NCBI RefSeq assembly: GCF_050908995.1
Contig: NC_135129.1
Coordinates: forward strand, 124,001 to 188,000
Reading direction: 5' to 3'
From: Andrena cerasifolii
Lineage: Eukaryota; Arthropoda; Insecta; Hymenoptera; Andrenidae
DNA length: 64,000 nt
Part shown: piece after piece, positions 1 through 13,699 of the stretch
Layout: each line of letters begins with the position of its first letter
How positions within the stretch are numbered: position 1 is the stretch's first letter
The notes under the pieces: generated by a model
The model's input: the letters and a program-made list of their open reading frames with translations, nothing else
What the model was told of the DNA's origin: nothing
The model's database searches: none
Position numbers and translations under genes: made by a program

Positions 1-515
1 ACCAATATTGAAAAACCGATATTGAGAAGCAAATATTGAAAAACCGATATTGAAAAACCGATATTGAAAAACCGATATTGAAAAACAAATATTGAAAAAC
101 CGATATTGAAAAACCGATATTGAAAAACCGATATTAGGACCGATATTGAAAAACCGATATTGAAAAACCGATATTAGGACCGATATTGAAAAACCGATAT
201 TGAAAAACCGATATTGAATCCGATATTAGAACCGATATTGAAAAACCGATATTGGAGAACAAATATTGAAAAACTGATATTGAAAAACCGATATTGAAAA
301 ACCGATATTGAAAACCAAATATTGAAAAACTGATATTGAAAAACCGATATTGAAAAACCGATATTGAAAAACCTATACCGAAAAACTGATATTGAAAAAC
401 CGATATTGAAACCGATATTAGAACCGATATTGAAAAACCGATATTGAAAAAGCGATATTGAAAAACCGATATTGAAAAACCGATATTGAAAAACAAATAT
501 TGAAAAACCGATATT
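1..515 (+). repeat. Left copy of a roughly 0.5-kb segment repeated at 2,025
   Basis: The window opens with CCAATATTG, then CCGATATTG followed by GAGAAGC. The same string recurs at 2,025. After the run of canonical units the second copy has one 14-bp unit fewer, so the offset falls from 2,024 to 2,010. It then stays at 2,010 through the TTAGGA units, the GGAGAAC unit near 258, the AAAACC/AAATATTG junction near 310 and the CCTATACCG unit near 372. The match ends near 515/2,515. This is a duplication with a one-unit slippage difference. Confidence 0.85.
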
Positions 516-1560
516 GAAAAACCGATATTAAAAAACCGATATTGAAAAACCGATATTGAAAAACCTATATCGAAAAACTGATATTGCAAAACCGATCTTG
601 AAAAACCGATATTGAATCCGATATTAGAACCGATATTCAAAAACCGATATTGAAAAACCGATATTGAAAAACAAATATTGAAAAACTGATATCGAAAAAC
701 TGATATTGAAAAACCGATATTGAAATATCGATATTGAAAAACAAATATTGAAAAACCGATATTGAAAAACCGATATTGAAAAACCGATATTGAAAAACCG
801 ATATTGAAAAAGCGATATTGAAAAACAAATATTGAAAAACCGATATTGAAAAACCGATATTGAAAAAGCGATATTGAAAAACAAATATTGAAAAACCGAT
901 ATTGAAAAACCGATATTAGGACCGATATTGAAAAACCGATATTAGGACCGATATTGAAAAACCGATATTGAAAAACCGATATTGAATCCGATATTAGAAC
1001 CGATATTGAAAAACCGATATTGGAGAACAAATATTGAAAAACTGATATTGAAAAACCGATATTGAAAAACCGATATTGAAAAACCGATATTGAAAAACCG
1101 ATATTGAAAAAGCGATATTGAAAAACAAATATTGAAAAACTTATATCGAATCCGATATTAGAACCGATATTGAAAAACCGATATTGAAAAACAAATATTG
1201 AAAAACCGATATTGGAGAACAAATATTGAAAAACTGATATCGAAAAACTGATATTGAAAAACCGATATTGAAAAACCTATATCGAAAAACAAATATTGAA
1301 AAACCGACATTGAAAAACCGATATTGAAAAACCGATATTGAAAAACCGATATTGAATCCGATATTAGAACCGATATTCAAAAACCGATATTGAATCCGAT
1401 ATTAGAACCGATATTGAAAACCAAATATTGAAAAACTGATATTGAAAAACCGATATTGAAAAACCGATATTGAAAAACCTATATCGAAAAACTGATATCG
1501 AAAAACTGATATTGAAAAACCGATATTGAAAAAGCGATATTGAAAAACAAATATTGAAAA

Positions 1561-1905
1561 ACTAATATCGAAAAACTGATATTGAAAAACCGATATTGAA
1601 AAAGCGATATTGAAAAACCAATATTGAAAAACTTATATCGAATCCGATATTAGAACCGATATTGAAAAACCGATATTGAAAAACAAATATTGAAAAACCG
1701 ATATTGGAGAACAAATATTGAAAAACTGATATCGAAATACTGATATTGAAAAACCGATATTGAAAAACCTATATCGAAAAACTGATATTGCAAAACCGAT
1801 ATTGAAAAACCGATATTGAATCCGATATTAGAACCGATATTCAAAAACCGATATTGGAGGACAAATATTGAAAAACTGATATTGAAAACCCGATATTGAA
1901 AAACC
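1561..1905 (+). repeat. Recurrent module M (type copy): CTAATATCG ... GGAGGAC ... AACCC
   Basis: This ordered string of variant units is the most re-used module in the window. In order it carries CTAATATCG (1,562), GCGATATTG, CCAATATTG, CTTATATCG, the 12-bp pair ending TTAGAA, a GGAGAAC unit, CTGATATCG, CCTATATCG, a TTGCAAAA unit, another TTAGAA pair, CCGATATTC, a GGAGGAC unit at 1,854-1,862 and a GAAAACCC junction. Copies with the same or nearly the same order start near 6,123; 10,085; 16,783; 18,163; 19,005; 19,927; 26,587; 29,743; 30,965; 35,616; 37,805; 38,369; 40,583; 43,379; 44,601; 55,203; 55,767; 59,147 and 61,197. The copy at 6,123 lies exactly 4,562 bp after this one. Confidence 0.85.
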
Positions 1906-2024
1906 GATATTGAAAAACCGATATTGAAAAACCGATATTGAATCCGATATTAGAACCGATATTGAAAAACCGATATTGAAAAACAAATATTGAAAAACTG
2001 ATATCGAAAAACTGATATTGAAAA

Positions 2025-2515
2025 ACCAATATTGAAAAACCGATATTGAGAAGCAAATATTGAAAAACCGATATTGAAAAACCGATATTGAAAAACCGAT
2101 ATTGAAAAACAAATATTGAAAAACCGATATTGAAAAACCGATATTAGGACCGATATTGAAAAACCGATATTGAAAAACCGATATTAGGACCGATATTGAA
2201 AAACCGATATTGAAAAACCGATATTGAATCCGATATTAGAACCGATATTGAAAAACCGATATTGGAGAACAAATATTGAAAAACTGATATTGAAAAACCG
2301 ATATTGAAAAACCGATATTGAAAACCAAATATTGAAAAACTGATATTGAAAAACCGATATTGAAAAACCGATATTGAAAAACCTATACCGAAAAACTGAT
2401 ATTGAAAAACCGATATTGAAACCGATATTAGAACCGATATTGAAAAACCGATATTGAAAAAGCGATATTGAAAAACCGATATTGAAAAACCGATATTGAA
2501 AAACAAATATTGAAA
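2025..2515 (+). repeat. Right copy of the window-start segment
   Basis: This segment repeats the variant order of 1-515 at an offset of 2,024, then 2,010 bp. It lacks one canonical unit between the CAAATATTG unit and the first TTAGGA unit. Beyond about 2,515 the order changes, which marks a duplication or recombination boundary. Confidence 0.83.
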
Positions 2516-2755
2516 AAGCGATATTGAAAAACAAATATTGAAAAACTTATATCGAATCCGATATTAGAACCGATATTGAAAAACCGATATTGAAAAACAA
2601 ATATTGAAAAACCGATATTGGAGAACAAATATCGAAAAACTGATACTGAAAAAGCGATATTGAAAAAGCGATATTGAAAAAGCGATATTGAAAAACAAAT
2701 ATTGAAAAACCGATATTGAAAAACCGATATTAGGACCGATATTGAAAAACCGATA

Positions 2756-3537
2756 TTAGGACCGATATTGAAAAACCGATATTGAAAAACCGATATTGAA
2801 TCCGATATTAGAACCGATATTGAAAAACCGATATTGGAGAACAAATATTGAAAAACTGATATTGAAAAACCGATATTGAAAAACCGATATTGAAAAACCG
2901 ATATTGAAAAAGCGATATTGAAAAACAAATATTGAAAAACTTATATCGAATCCGATATTAGAACCGATATTGAAAAACCGATATTGAAAAACAAATATTG
3001 AAAAACCGATATTGGAGAACAAATATCGAAAAACTGATATTGAAAAAGCGATATTGAAAAAGCGATATTGAAAAAGCGATATTGAAAAAGCGATATTGAA
3101 AAACCGATATTGAAAAACCGGTATTGAAAAACCTATATCGAAAAACTGATATTGCAAAACCGATATTGAAACCGATATTGAAACACCTATATCGAAAAAC
3201 AAATATTGAAAAACCGACATTGAAAAACCGATATTGAAAAACCGATATTGAAAAACAAATATTGAAAAACTGATATTGCAAAACCGATATTGAAAAACCG
3301 ATATTGAAAAACTTATATCGAAAAACTGATATTGCAAAACCGATATTGAAAAACCGATATTGAAACCGATATTGAAAAACCGATATTAGGACCGATATTG
3401 AAAAACCGATATTGAAAAACCGATATTGAAAAACCGATATTAGGACCGATATTGAAAAACCGATATTGAAAAACCGATATTGAATCCGATATTAGAACCG
3501 ATATTGAAAAACCGATATTGAAAAACTGATATTGCAA
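2756..3537 (+). repeat. Cassette rich in GCGATATTG, ending in TTGCAAAA units
   Basis: Recognisable in order are two TTAGGA units, CTTATATCG (2,940), three to four consecutive GCGATATTG units near 3,045-3,090, CCGGTATTG (3,119), CCTATATCG, a TTGCAAAA unit, a GAAACACC junction and CCGACATTG near 3,215. The cassette recurs at 7.4-7.9, 11.4-12.1, 13.0-13.7, 21.2-22.0, 32.5-33.3, 47.1-47.9 and 62.6-63.2 kb. The number of consecutive GCGATATTG units differs between copies (for example two at 13.3 kb and three at 7.7 kb), which is small-scale slippage inside an otherwise conserved cassette. Confidence 0.83.
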
Positions 3538-4190
3538 AACCGATATTCAAAAACCGATATTGCAACCGATATTAGAACCGATATTCAAAAACCGATATTG
3601 AAAACCAAATATTGAACAACTGATATCAAAAAACTGATATTGAAAAACCGTTATTGAAAAACAAATATTGAAAAACCGATATTGAAAAACCGATATTGAA
3701 AAACCGATATTAGGACCGATATTGAAAAACCGATATTAGGACCGATATTGAAAAACCGATATTGAAAAACCGATATTGAATCCGATATTAGAACCGATAT
3801 TGAAAAACCGATATTGGAGAACAAATATTGAAAAACTGATATTGAAAAACCGATATTGAAAAACCGATATTGAAAACCAAATATTGAAAAACTGATATTG
3901 AAAAACCGATATTGAAAAACCGATATTGAAAAACCTATACCGAAAAACTGATATTGCAAAACCGATATTGAAAAACCGATATTGAAAAACAAATATTGAA
4001 AAACTGATATCGAAAAACTGATATTGAAAAACCGATATTGAATAACCGATATTGAAAAACAAATATTGAAAAACCAATATTGAAAAACCGATATTGAAAA
4101 ACCGATATTGAAAAACCGATATTGAAAAACCTATATCGAAAAACTGATATTGCAAAACCGATATTGAAAAACCGATATTGAATCCGATAT
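3520..4190 (+). repeat. Cassette carrying the GAACAACTGATATCAAAA marker
   Basis: The marker is a unit with C in the A-tract (GAACAAC, near 3,613) followed by a GATATCAAAA unit. The same pair is found near 4,753; 8,701; 12,181; 13,785; 15,203; 22,065; 33,373; 47,933 and 63,460. In the 12-kb copy the flanking order matches at an offset of 8,568 bp. A private A-to-T change (CCGTTATTG) lies near 3,651. The segment ends where the 3.95-kb tandem repeat starts. Confidence 0.8.
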
Positions 4191-7100
4191 TAGAACCGAT
4201 ATTGAAAAACCGATATTGAATCCGATATTAGAACCGATATTCAAAAACCGATATTGAATCCGATATTAGAACCGATATTCAAAAACCGATATTGAAAAAC
4301 AAATATTGAAAAACTGATATCGAAAAACTGATATTGAAAAACTTACATCGAAAAACTGATATTGAAAAACCGATATTGAAACCGATATTAGAACCGATAT
4401 TGAAAAACCGATATTGAAAAACAAATATTGAAAAACCGATATTCAAAAACCGATATTCAAAAACTGATATTGGAAAACCGATATTCAAAAACCGATACTG
4501 AAACCGATATTAGAACCGATATTCAAAAACCGATATTCAAAAACCGATATTGAAAACCAAATATTGAAAAACTGATATCGAAAAATTGATATTGAAAAAC
4601 CGATATTGAAAAACCGATATTGAATCCGATATTAGAACCGATATTGAAAAACCGATATTGAAAAACTGATATTGCAAAACCGATATTCAAAAACCGATAT
4701 TGAAACCGATATTAGAACCGATATTCAAAAACCGATATTGAAAACCAAATATTGAACAACTGATATCAAAAAACTGATATTGAAAAACCGATATTGAAAA
4801 ACAAATATTGAAAAACCGATATTGAAAAACCGATATTGAAAAACCGCTATTAGGACCGATATTGAAAAACCGATATTGAAAAACCGATATTAGGACCGAT
4901 ATTGAAAAACCGATATTGGAGAACAAATATTGAAAAACTGATATTGAAAAACCGATATTGAAAAACCGATATTGAAAACCAAATATTGAAAAACTGATAT
5001 TGAAAAACCGATATTGAAAAACCGATATTGAAAAACCTATACCGAAAAACTGATATTGCAAAACCGATATTGAAAAACCGATATTGAAAAACAAATATTG
5101 AAAAACTGATATCGAAAAACTGATATTGAAAAACCGATATTGAAAAACCGATATTGAAAAACAAATATTGAAAAACCAATATTGAAAAACCGATATTGAA
5201 AAACCGATATTGAAAAACCGATATTGAAAAACCTATATCGAAAAACTGATATTGAAAAACTGATATTGAAAAACCGATATTGAAAAACCGATATTGAAAA
5301 ACCTATACCGAAAAACTGATATTGCAAAACCGATATTGAAAAACCGATATTGAAAAACAAATATTGAAAAACTGATATCGAAAAATTGATATTGAAAAAC
5401 CGATATTGAATCCGATATTAGAACCGATATTGAAAAACCGATATTGGAGAACAAATATTGAAAAACTGATATTGAAAAACCGATGTTGAAAAACCGATAT
5501 TGAAAACCAAATATTGAAAAACTGATATTGAAAAACCGATATTGAAAAATCGATATTGAAAAACCTATACCGAAAAACTGATATTGCAAAACCGATATTG
5601 AAAAACCGATATTGAAAAACAAATATTGAAAAACTGATATCGAAAAACTGATATTGAAAAACCGATATTGAAAAACCGATATTGAAAAACAAATATTGAA
5701 AAACCGATATTGAAAAACCGATATTGAAAAACCGATATTGAAAAACCTATATCGAAAAACTGATATTGCAAAACCGATATTGAAAAACCGATATTGAATC
5801 CGATATTGAAAAACCGATATTGAATCCGATATTAGAACCGATATTCAAAAACCGATATTGAATCCGATATTAGAACCGATATTGCAAAACCGATATTGAA
5901 AAACAAATATTGAAAAACCGATATTGAAAAACCAATATCGAAAAACTGATATTGCAAAACCGATATTGAAAAACCGATATTGAATCCGATATTAGAACCG
6001 ATATTGAATAACCGATATTGAATAACCGATATTGAAAAACAAATATTGAAAAACTGATATCGAAAAACTGATATTGAAAAACCGATATTGAAAAAGCGAT
6101 ATTGAAAAACAAATATTGAAAAACTAATATCGAAAAACTGATATTGAAAAACCGATATTGAAAAAGCGATATTGAAAAACCAATATTGAAAAACTTATAT
6201 CGAATCCGATATTAGAACCGATATTGAAAAACCGATATTGAAAAACAAATATTGAAAAACCGATATTGGAGAACAAATATTGAAAAACTGATATCGAAAA
6301 ACTGATATTGAAAAACCGATATTGAAAAACCTATATCGAAAAACTGATATTGCAAAACCGATATTGAAAAACCGATATTGAATCCGATATTAGAACCGAT
6401 ATTCAAAAACCGATATTGGAGGACAAATATTGAAAAACTGATATTGAAAACCCGATATTGAAAAACCGATATTGAAAAACCGATATTGAAAAACCGATAT
6501 TGAATCCGATATTAGAACCGATATTGAAAAACCGATATTGAAAAACAAATATTGAAAAACTGATATCGAAAAACTGATATTGAAAAACCAATATTGAAAA
6601 ACCGATATTGAGAAGCAAATATTGAAAAACCGATATTGAAAAACCGATATTGAAAAACCGATATTGAAAAACAAATATTGAAAAACCGATATTGAAAAAC
6701 CGATATTGAAAAACCGATATTAGGACCGATATTGAAAAACCGATATTGAAAAACCGATATTAGGACCGATATTGAAAAACCGATATTGAAAAACCGATAT
6801 TGAATCCGATATTAGAACCGATATTGAAAAACCGATATTGGAGAACAAATATTGAAAAACTGATATTGAAAAACCGATATTGAAAAACCGATATTGAAAA
6901 CCAAATATTGAAAAACTGATATTGAAAAACCGATATTGAAAAACCTATACCGAAAAACTGATATTGAAAAACCGATATTGAAACCGATATTAGAACCGAT
7001 ATTGAAAAACCGATATTGAAAAAGCGATATTGAAAAACCGATATTGAAAAACCGATATTGAAAAACAAATATTGAAAAACCGATATTGAAAAACCGATAT

Positions 7101-8140
7101 TAAAAAACCGATATTGAAAAACCGATATTGAAAAACCTATATCGAAAAACTGATATTGCAAAACCGATCTTGAAAAACCGATATTGAATCCGATATTAGA
7201 ACCGATATTCAAAAACCGATATTCAAAAACCGATATTCAAAAACAAATATTGAAAAACTGATATCGAAAAACTGATATTGAAAAACCGATATTGAAATAT
7301 CGATATTGAAAAACAAATATTGAAAAACCGATATTGAAAAACCGATATTGAAAAACCGATATTGAAAAAGCGATATTGAAAAACAAATATTGAAAAACCG
7401 ATATTGAAAAACCGATATTAGGACCGATATTGAAAAACCGATATTAGGACCGATATTGAAAAACCGATATTGAAAAACCGATATTGAATCCGATATTAGA
7501 ACCGATATTGAAAAACCGATATTGGAGAACAAATATTGAAAAACTGATATTGAAAAACCGATATTGAAAAACCGATATTGAAAAACCGATATTGAAAAAG
7601 CGATATTGAAAAACAAATATTGAAAAACTTATATCGATTCCAATATTAGAACCGATATTGAAAAACCGATATTGAAAAACAAATATTGAAAAACCGATAT
7701 TGGAGAACAAATATCGAAAAACTGATATTGAAAAAGCGATATTGAAAAAGCGATATTGAAAAAGCGATATTGAAAAACCGATATTGAAAAACCGATATTG
7801 AAAAACCGGTATTGAAAAACCTATATCGAAAAACTGATATTGCAAAACCGATATTGAAACCGATATTGAAACACCTATATCGAAAAACAAATATTGAAAA
7901 ACCGACATTGAAAAACCGATATTGAAAAACCGATTATGAAAAACTTATATCGAAAAACTGATATTGCAAAACCGATATTGAAAAACCGATATTGAAACCG
8001 ATATTGAAAAACCGATATTAGGACCGATATTGAAAAACCGATATTGAAAAACCGATATTGAAAAACCGATATTAGGACCGATATTGAAAAACCGATATTG
8101 AAAAACCGATATTGAATCCGATATTAGAACCGATATTGAA
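4190..8140 (+). repeat. 3.95-kb higher-order repeat, copy 1
   Basis: The order of variant units from about 4,190 recurs from about 8,140 at an offset of 3,948 bp. The offset changes to 3,962 near 5,890/9,845, where the second copy has one extra 14-bp unit. It changes to 3,936 near 7,430/11,390, where the second copy lacks one 26-bp TTAGGA-type pair. Outside these two indels the marker units agree: CTTACATCG near 4,342, GATACTG near 4,495, CCGATGTTG near 5,483, the TTGAATAACC pair near 6,005 and CGATTATG at 7,931. The left break is at about 4,190, where TAGAACCGAT in copy 1 faces AAAAACCGAT in copy 2. Confidence 0.88.
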
Positions 8141-11100
8141 AAACCGATATTGAAAAACCGATATTGAATCCGATATTAGAACCGATATTCAAAAACCGAT
8201 ATTGAATCCGATATTAGAACCGATATTCAAAAACCGATATTGAAAAACAAATATTGAAAAACTGATATCGAAAAACTGATATTGAAAAACTTACATCGAA
8301 AAACTGATATTGAAAAACCGATATTGAAACCGATATTAGAACCGATATTGAAAAACCGATATTGAAAAACAAATATTGAAAAACCGATATTCAAAAACCG
8401 ATATTCAAAAACTGATATTGGAAAACCGATATTCAAAAACCGATACTGAAACCGATATTAGAACCGATATTCAAAAACCGATATTCAAAAACCGATATTG
8501 AAAACCAAATATTGAAAAACTGATATCGAAAAATTGATATTGAAAAACCGATATTGAAAAACCGATATTGAATCCGATATTAGAACCGATATTGAAAAAC
8601 CGATATTGAAAAACTGATATTGCAAAACCGATATTCAAAAACCGATATTGAAACCGATATTAGAACCGATATTCAAAAACCGATATTGAAAACCAAATAT
8701 TGAACAACTGATATCAAAAAACTGATATTGAAAAACCGATATTGAAAAACAAATATTGAAAAACCGATATTGAAAAACCGATATTGAAAAACCGCTATTA
8801 GGACCGATATTGAAAAACCGATATTGAAAAACCGATATTAGGACCGATATTGAAAAACCGATATTGGAGAACAAATATTGAAAAACTGATATTGAAAAAC
8901 CGATATTGAAAAACCGATATTGAAAACCAAATATTGAAAAACTGATATTGAAAAACCGATATTGAAAAACCGATATTGAAAAACCTATACCGAAAAACTG
9001 ATATTGCAAAACCGATATTGAAAAACCGATATTGAAAAACAAATATTGAAAAACTGATATCGAAAAACTGATATTGAAAAACCGATATTGAAAAACCGAT
9101 ATTGAAAAACAAATATTGAAAAACCAATATTGAAAAACCGATATTGAAAAACCGATATTGAAAAACCGATATTGAAAAACCTATATCGAAAAACTGATAT
9201 TGAAAAACTGATATTGAAAAACCGATATTGAAAAACCGATATTGAAAAACCTATACCGAAAAACTGATATTGCAAAACCGATATTGAAAAACCGATATTG
9301 AAAAACAAATATTGAAAAACTGATATCGAAAAATTGATATTGAAAAACCGATATTGAATCCGATATTAGAACCGATATTGAAAAACCGATATTGGAGAAC
9401 AAATATTGAAAAACTGATATTGAAAAACCGATGTTGAAAAACCGATATTGAAAACCAAATATTGAAAAACTGATATTGAAAAACCGATATTGAAAAATCG
9501 ATATTGAAAAACCTATACCGAAAAACTGATATTGCAAAACCGATATTGAAAAACCGATATTGAAAAACAAATATTGAAAAACTGATATCGAAAAACTGAT
9601 ATTGAAAAACCGATATTGAAAAACCGATATTGAAAAACAAATATTGAAAAACCGATATTGAAAAACCGATATTGAAAAACCGATATTGAAAAACCTATAT
9701 CGAAAAACTGATATTGCAAAACCGATATTGAAAAACCGATATTGAATCCGATATTGAAAAACCGATATTGAATCCGATATTAGAACCGATATTCAAAAAC
9801 CGATATTGAATCCGATATTAGAACCGATATTGCAAAACCGATATTGAAAAACCGATATTGAAAAACAAATATTGAAAAACCGATATTGAAAAACCAATAT
9901 CGAAAAACTGATATTGCAAAACCGATATTGAAAAACCGATATTGAATCCGATATTAGAACCGATATTGAATAACCGATATTGAATAACCGATATTGAAAA
10001 ACAAATATTGAAAAACTGATATCGAAAAACTGATATTGAAAAACCGATATTGAAAAAGCGATATTGAAAAACAAATATTGAAAAACTAATATCGAAAAAC
10101 TGATATTGAAAAACCGATATTGAAAAAGCGATATTGAAAAACCAATATTGAAAAACTTATATCGAATCCGATATTAGAACCGATATTGAAAAACCGATAT
10201 TGAAAAACAAATATTGAAAAACCGATATTGGAGAACAAATATTGAAAAACTGATATCGAAAAACTGATATTGAAAAACCGATATTGAAAAACCTATATCG
10301 AAAAACTGATATTGCAAAACCGATATTGAAAAACCGATATTGAATCCGATATTAGAACCGATATTCAAAAACCGATATTGGAGGACAAATATTGAAAAAC
10401 TGATATTGAAAACCCGATATTGAAAAACCGATATTGAAAAACCGATATTGAAAAACCGATATTGAATCCGATATTAGAACCGATATTGAAAAACCGATAT
10501 TGAAAAACAAATATTGAAAAACTGATATCGAAAAACTGATATTGAAAAACCAATATTGAAAAACCGATATTGAGAAGCAAATATTGAAAAACCGATATTG
10601 AAAAACCGATATTGAAAAACCGATATTGAAAAACAAATATTGAAAAACCGATATTGAAAAACCGATATTGAAAAACCGATATTAGGACCGATATTGAAAA
10701 ACCGATATTGAAAAACCGATATTAGGACCGATATTGAAAAACCGATATTGAAAAACCGATATTGAATCCGATATTAGAACCGATATTGAAAAACCGATAT
10801 TGGAGAACAAATATTGAAAAACTGATATTGAAAAACCGATATTGAAAAACCGATATTGAAAACCAAATATTGAAAAACTGATATTGAAAAACCGATATTG
10901 AAAAACCTATACCGAAAAACTGATATTGAAAAACCGATATTGAAACCGATATTAGAACCGATATTGAAAAACCGATATTGAAAAAGCGATATTGAAAAAC
11001 CGATATTGAAAAACCGATATTGAAAAACAAATATTGAAAAACCGATATTGAAAAACCGATATTAAAAAACCGATATTGAAAAACCGATATTGAAAAACCT

Positions 11101-12090
11101 ATATCGAAAAACTGATATTGCAAAACCGATCTTGAAAAACCGATATTGAATCCGATATTAGAACCGATATTCAAAAACCGATATTCAAAAACCGATATTC
11201 AAAAACAAATATTGAAAAACTGATATCGAAAAACTGATATTGAAAAACCGATATTGAAATATCGATATTGAAAAACAAATATTGAAAAACCGATATTGAA
11301 AAACCGATATTGAAAAACCGATATTGAAAAAGCGATATTGAAAAACAAATATTGAAAAACCGATATTGAAAAACCGATATTAGGACCGATATTGAAAAAC
11401 CGATATTGAAAAACCGATATTGAATCCGATATTAGAACCGATATTGAAAAACCGATATTGGAGAACAAATATTGAAAAACTGATATTGAAAAACCGATAT
11501 TGAAAAACCGATATTGAAAAACCGATATTGAAAAAGCGATATTGAAAAACAAATATTGAAAAACTTATATCGATTCCAATATTAGAACCGATATTGAAAA
11601 ACCGATATTGAAAAACAAATATTGAAAAACCGATATTGGAGAACAAATATCGAAAAACTGATATTGAAAAAGCGATATTGAAAAAGCGATATTGAAAAAG
11701 CGATATTGAAAAACCGATATTGAAAAACCGATATTGAAAAACCGGTATTGAAAAACCTATATCGAAAAACTGATATTGCAAAACCGATATTGAAACCGAT
11801 ATTGAAACACCTATATCGAAAAACAAATATTGAAAAACCGACATTGAAAAACCGATATTGAAAAACCGATTATGAAAAACTTATATCGAAAAACTGATAT
11901 TGCAAAACCGATATTGAAAAACCGATATTGAAACCGATATTGAAAAACCGATATTAGGACCGATATTGAAAAACCGATATTGAAAAACCGATATTGAAAA
12001 ACCGATATTAGGACCGATATTGAAAAACCGATATTGAAAAACCGATATTGAATCCGATATTAGAACCGATATTGAAAAACCGATATTGAA
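8141..12090 (+). repeat. 3.95-kb higher-order repeat, copy 2
   Basis: This copy directly abuts copy 1, so the pair is a true tandem duplication. It shares the odd unit CGATTATG (11,867; copy 1 at 7,931) and the double change ATCGATTCCAATATTAG (near 11,566 and 7,630), which I do not see outside this pair. At about 12,090 the sequence joins a CTGATATTGCAAAA unit and then continues like 3,520-4,190 at an offset of 8,568 bp. That is what unequal exchange between misaligned arrays would produce. Confidence 0.88.
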
Positions 12091-12099
12091 AAACTGATA

Positions 12100-12790
12100 T
12101 TGCAAAACCGATATTCAAAAACCGATATTGCAACCGATATTAGAACCGATATTCAAAAACCGATATTGAAAACCAAATATTGAACAACTGATATCAAAAA
12201 ACTGATATTGAAAAACCGATATTGAAAAACAAATATTGAAAAACCGATATTGAAAAACCGATATTGAAAAACCGATATTAGGACCGATATTGAAAAACCG
12301 ATATTAGGACCGATATTGAAAAACCGATATTGAAAAACCGATATTGAATCCGATATTAGAACCGATATTGAAAAACCGATATTGGAGAACAAATATTGAA
12401 AAACTGATATTGAAAAACCGATATTGAAAACCGATATTGAAAACCAAATATTGAAAAACTGATATTGAAAAACCGATATTGAAAAACCGATATTGAAAAA
12501 CCTATACCGAAAAACTGATATTGCAAAACCGATATTGAAAAACCGATATTGAAAAACAAATATTGAAAAACTGATATCGAAAAACTGATATTGAAAAACC
12601 GATATTGAAAAACCGATATTGAAAAACAAATATTGAAAAACCAATATTGAAAAACCGATATTGAAAAACCGATATTGAAAAACCGATATTGAAAAACCTA
12701 TATCGAAAAACAGATATTGCAAAACCGATATTGAAAAACCGATATTGAATCCGATATTAGAACCGATATTGAAAAACCGATATTGAATCC
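12100..12790 (+). repeat. Cassette with a 13-bp unit, copy 1
   Basis: Near 12,427 the A-tract is one base shorter (TTGAAAACCG), giving a 13-bp unit and moving all later units by one base. The same one-base deletion is found 1,603 bp downstream near 14,030, in identical context, so both descend from one event. The surrounding order (GAACAAC marker, TTAGGA units, GGAGAAC, CCTATACCG, CCTATATCG) matches 3.6-4.2 kb, which lacks the deletion. A private change gives CAGATATTG near 12,711. Confidence 0.82.
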
Positions 12791-13699
12791 GATATTAGAA
12801 CCGATATTCAAAAACCGATATTGAATCCGATATTAGAACCGATATTCAAAAACCGATATTGAAAAACAAATATTGAAAAACTGATATCGAAAAACTGATA
12901 TTGAAAAACCGATATTGAAAAACCGATATTGAAAAACCGATATTGAAAAAGCGATATTGAAAAACAAATATTGAAAAACCGATATTGAAAAACCGATATT
13001 CGGACCGATATTGAAAAACCGATATTAGGACCGATATTGAAAAACCGATATTGAAAAACCGATATTGAATCCGATATTAGAACCGATATTGAAAAACCGA
13101 TATTGGAGAACAAATATTGAAAAACTGATATTGAAAAACCGATATTGAAAAACCGATATTGAAAAACCGATATTGAAAAAGCGATATTGAAAAACAAATA
13201 TTGAAAAACTTATATCGATTCCGATATTAGAACCGATATTGAAAAACCGATATTGAAAAACAAATATTGAAAAACCGATATTGGAGAACAAATATCGAAA
13301 AACTGATATTGAAAAAGCGATATTGAAAAAGCGATATTGAAAAACCGATATTGAAAAACCGATATTGAAAAACCGGTATTGAAAAACCTATATCGAAAAA
13401 CTGATATTGCAAAACCGATATTGAAACCGATATTGAAACACCTATATCGAAAAACAAATATTGAAAAACCGACATTGAAAAACCGATATTGAAAAACCGA
13501 TATTGAAAAACTTATATCGAAAAACTGATATTGCAAAACCGATATTGAAAAACCGATATTGAAACCGATATTGAAAAACCGATATTAGGACCGATATTGA
13601 AAAACCGATATTGAAAAACCGATATTGAAAAACCGATATTAGGACCGATATTGAAAAACCGATATTGAAAAACCGATATTGAATCCGATATTAGAACCG

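Noticed and set aside
134..1222. 362-codon minus-strand open frame
   Set aside because: It is made entirely of the reverse-complement satellite peptide. It starts at a TTG in a GGAGAAC unit and not at ATG, has no ribosome-binding site or domain, and ends at a TTAG variant. The same logic removes every other open frame in the window.
12153..12722. Frameshifted gene (phase change near 12,427)
   Set aside because: The phase change is a one-base loss in an A-tract of the satellite; there is no gene to disrupt.
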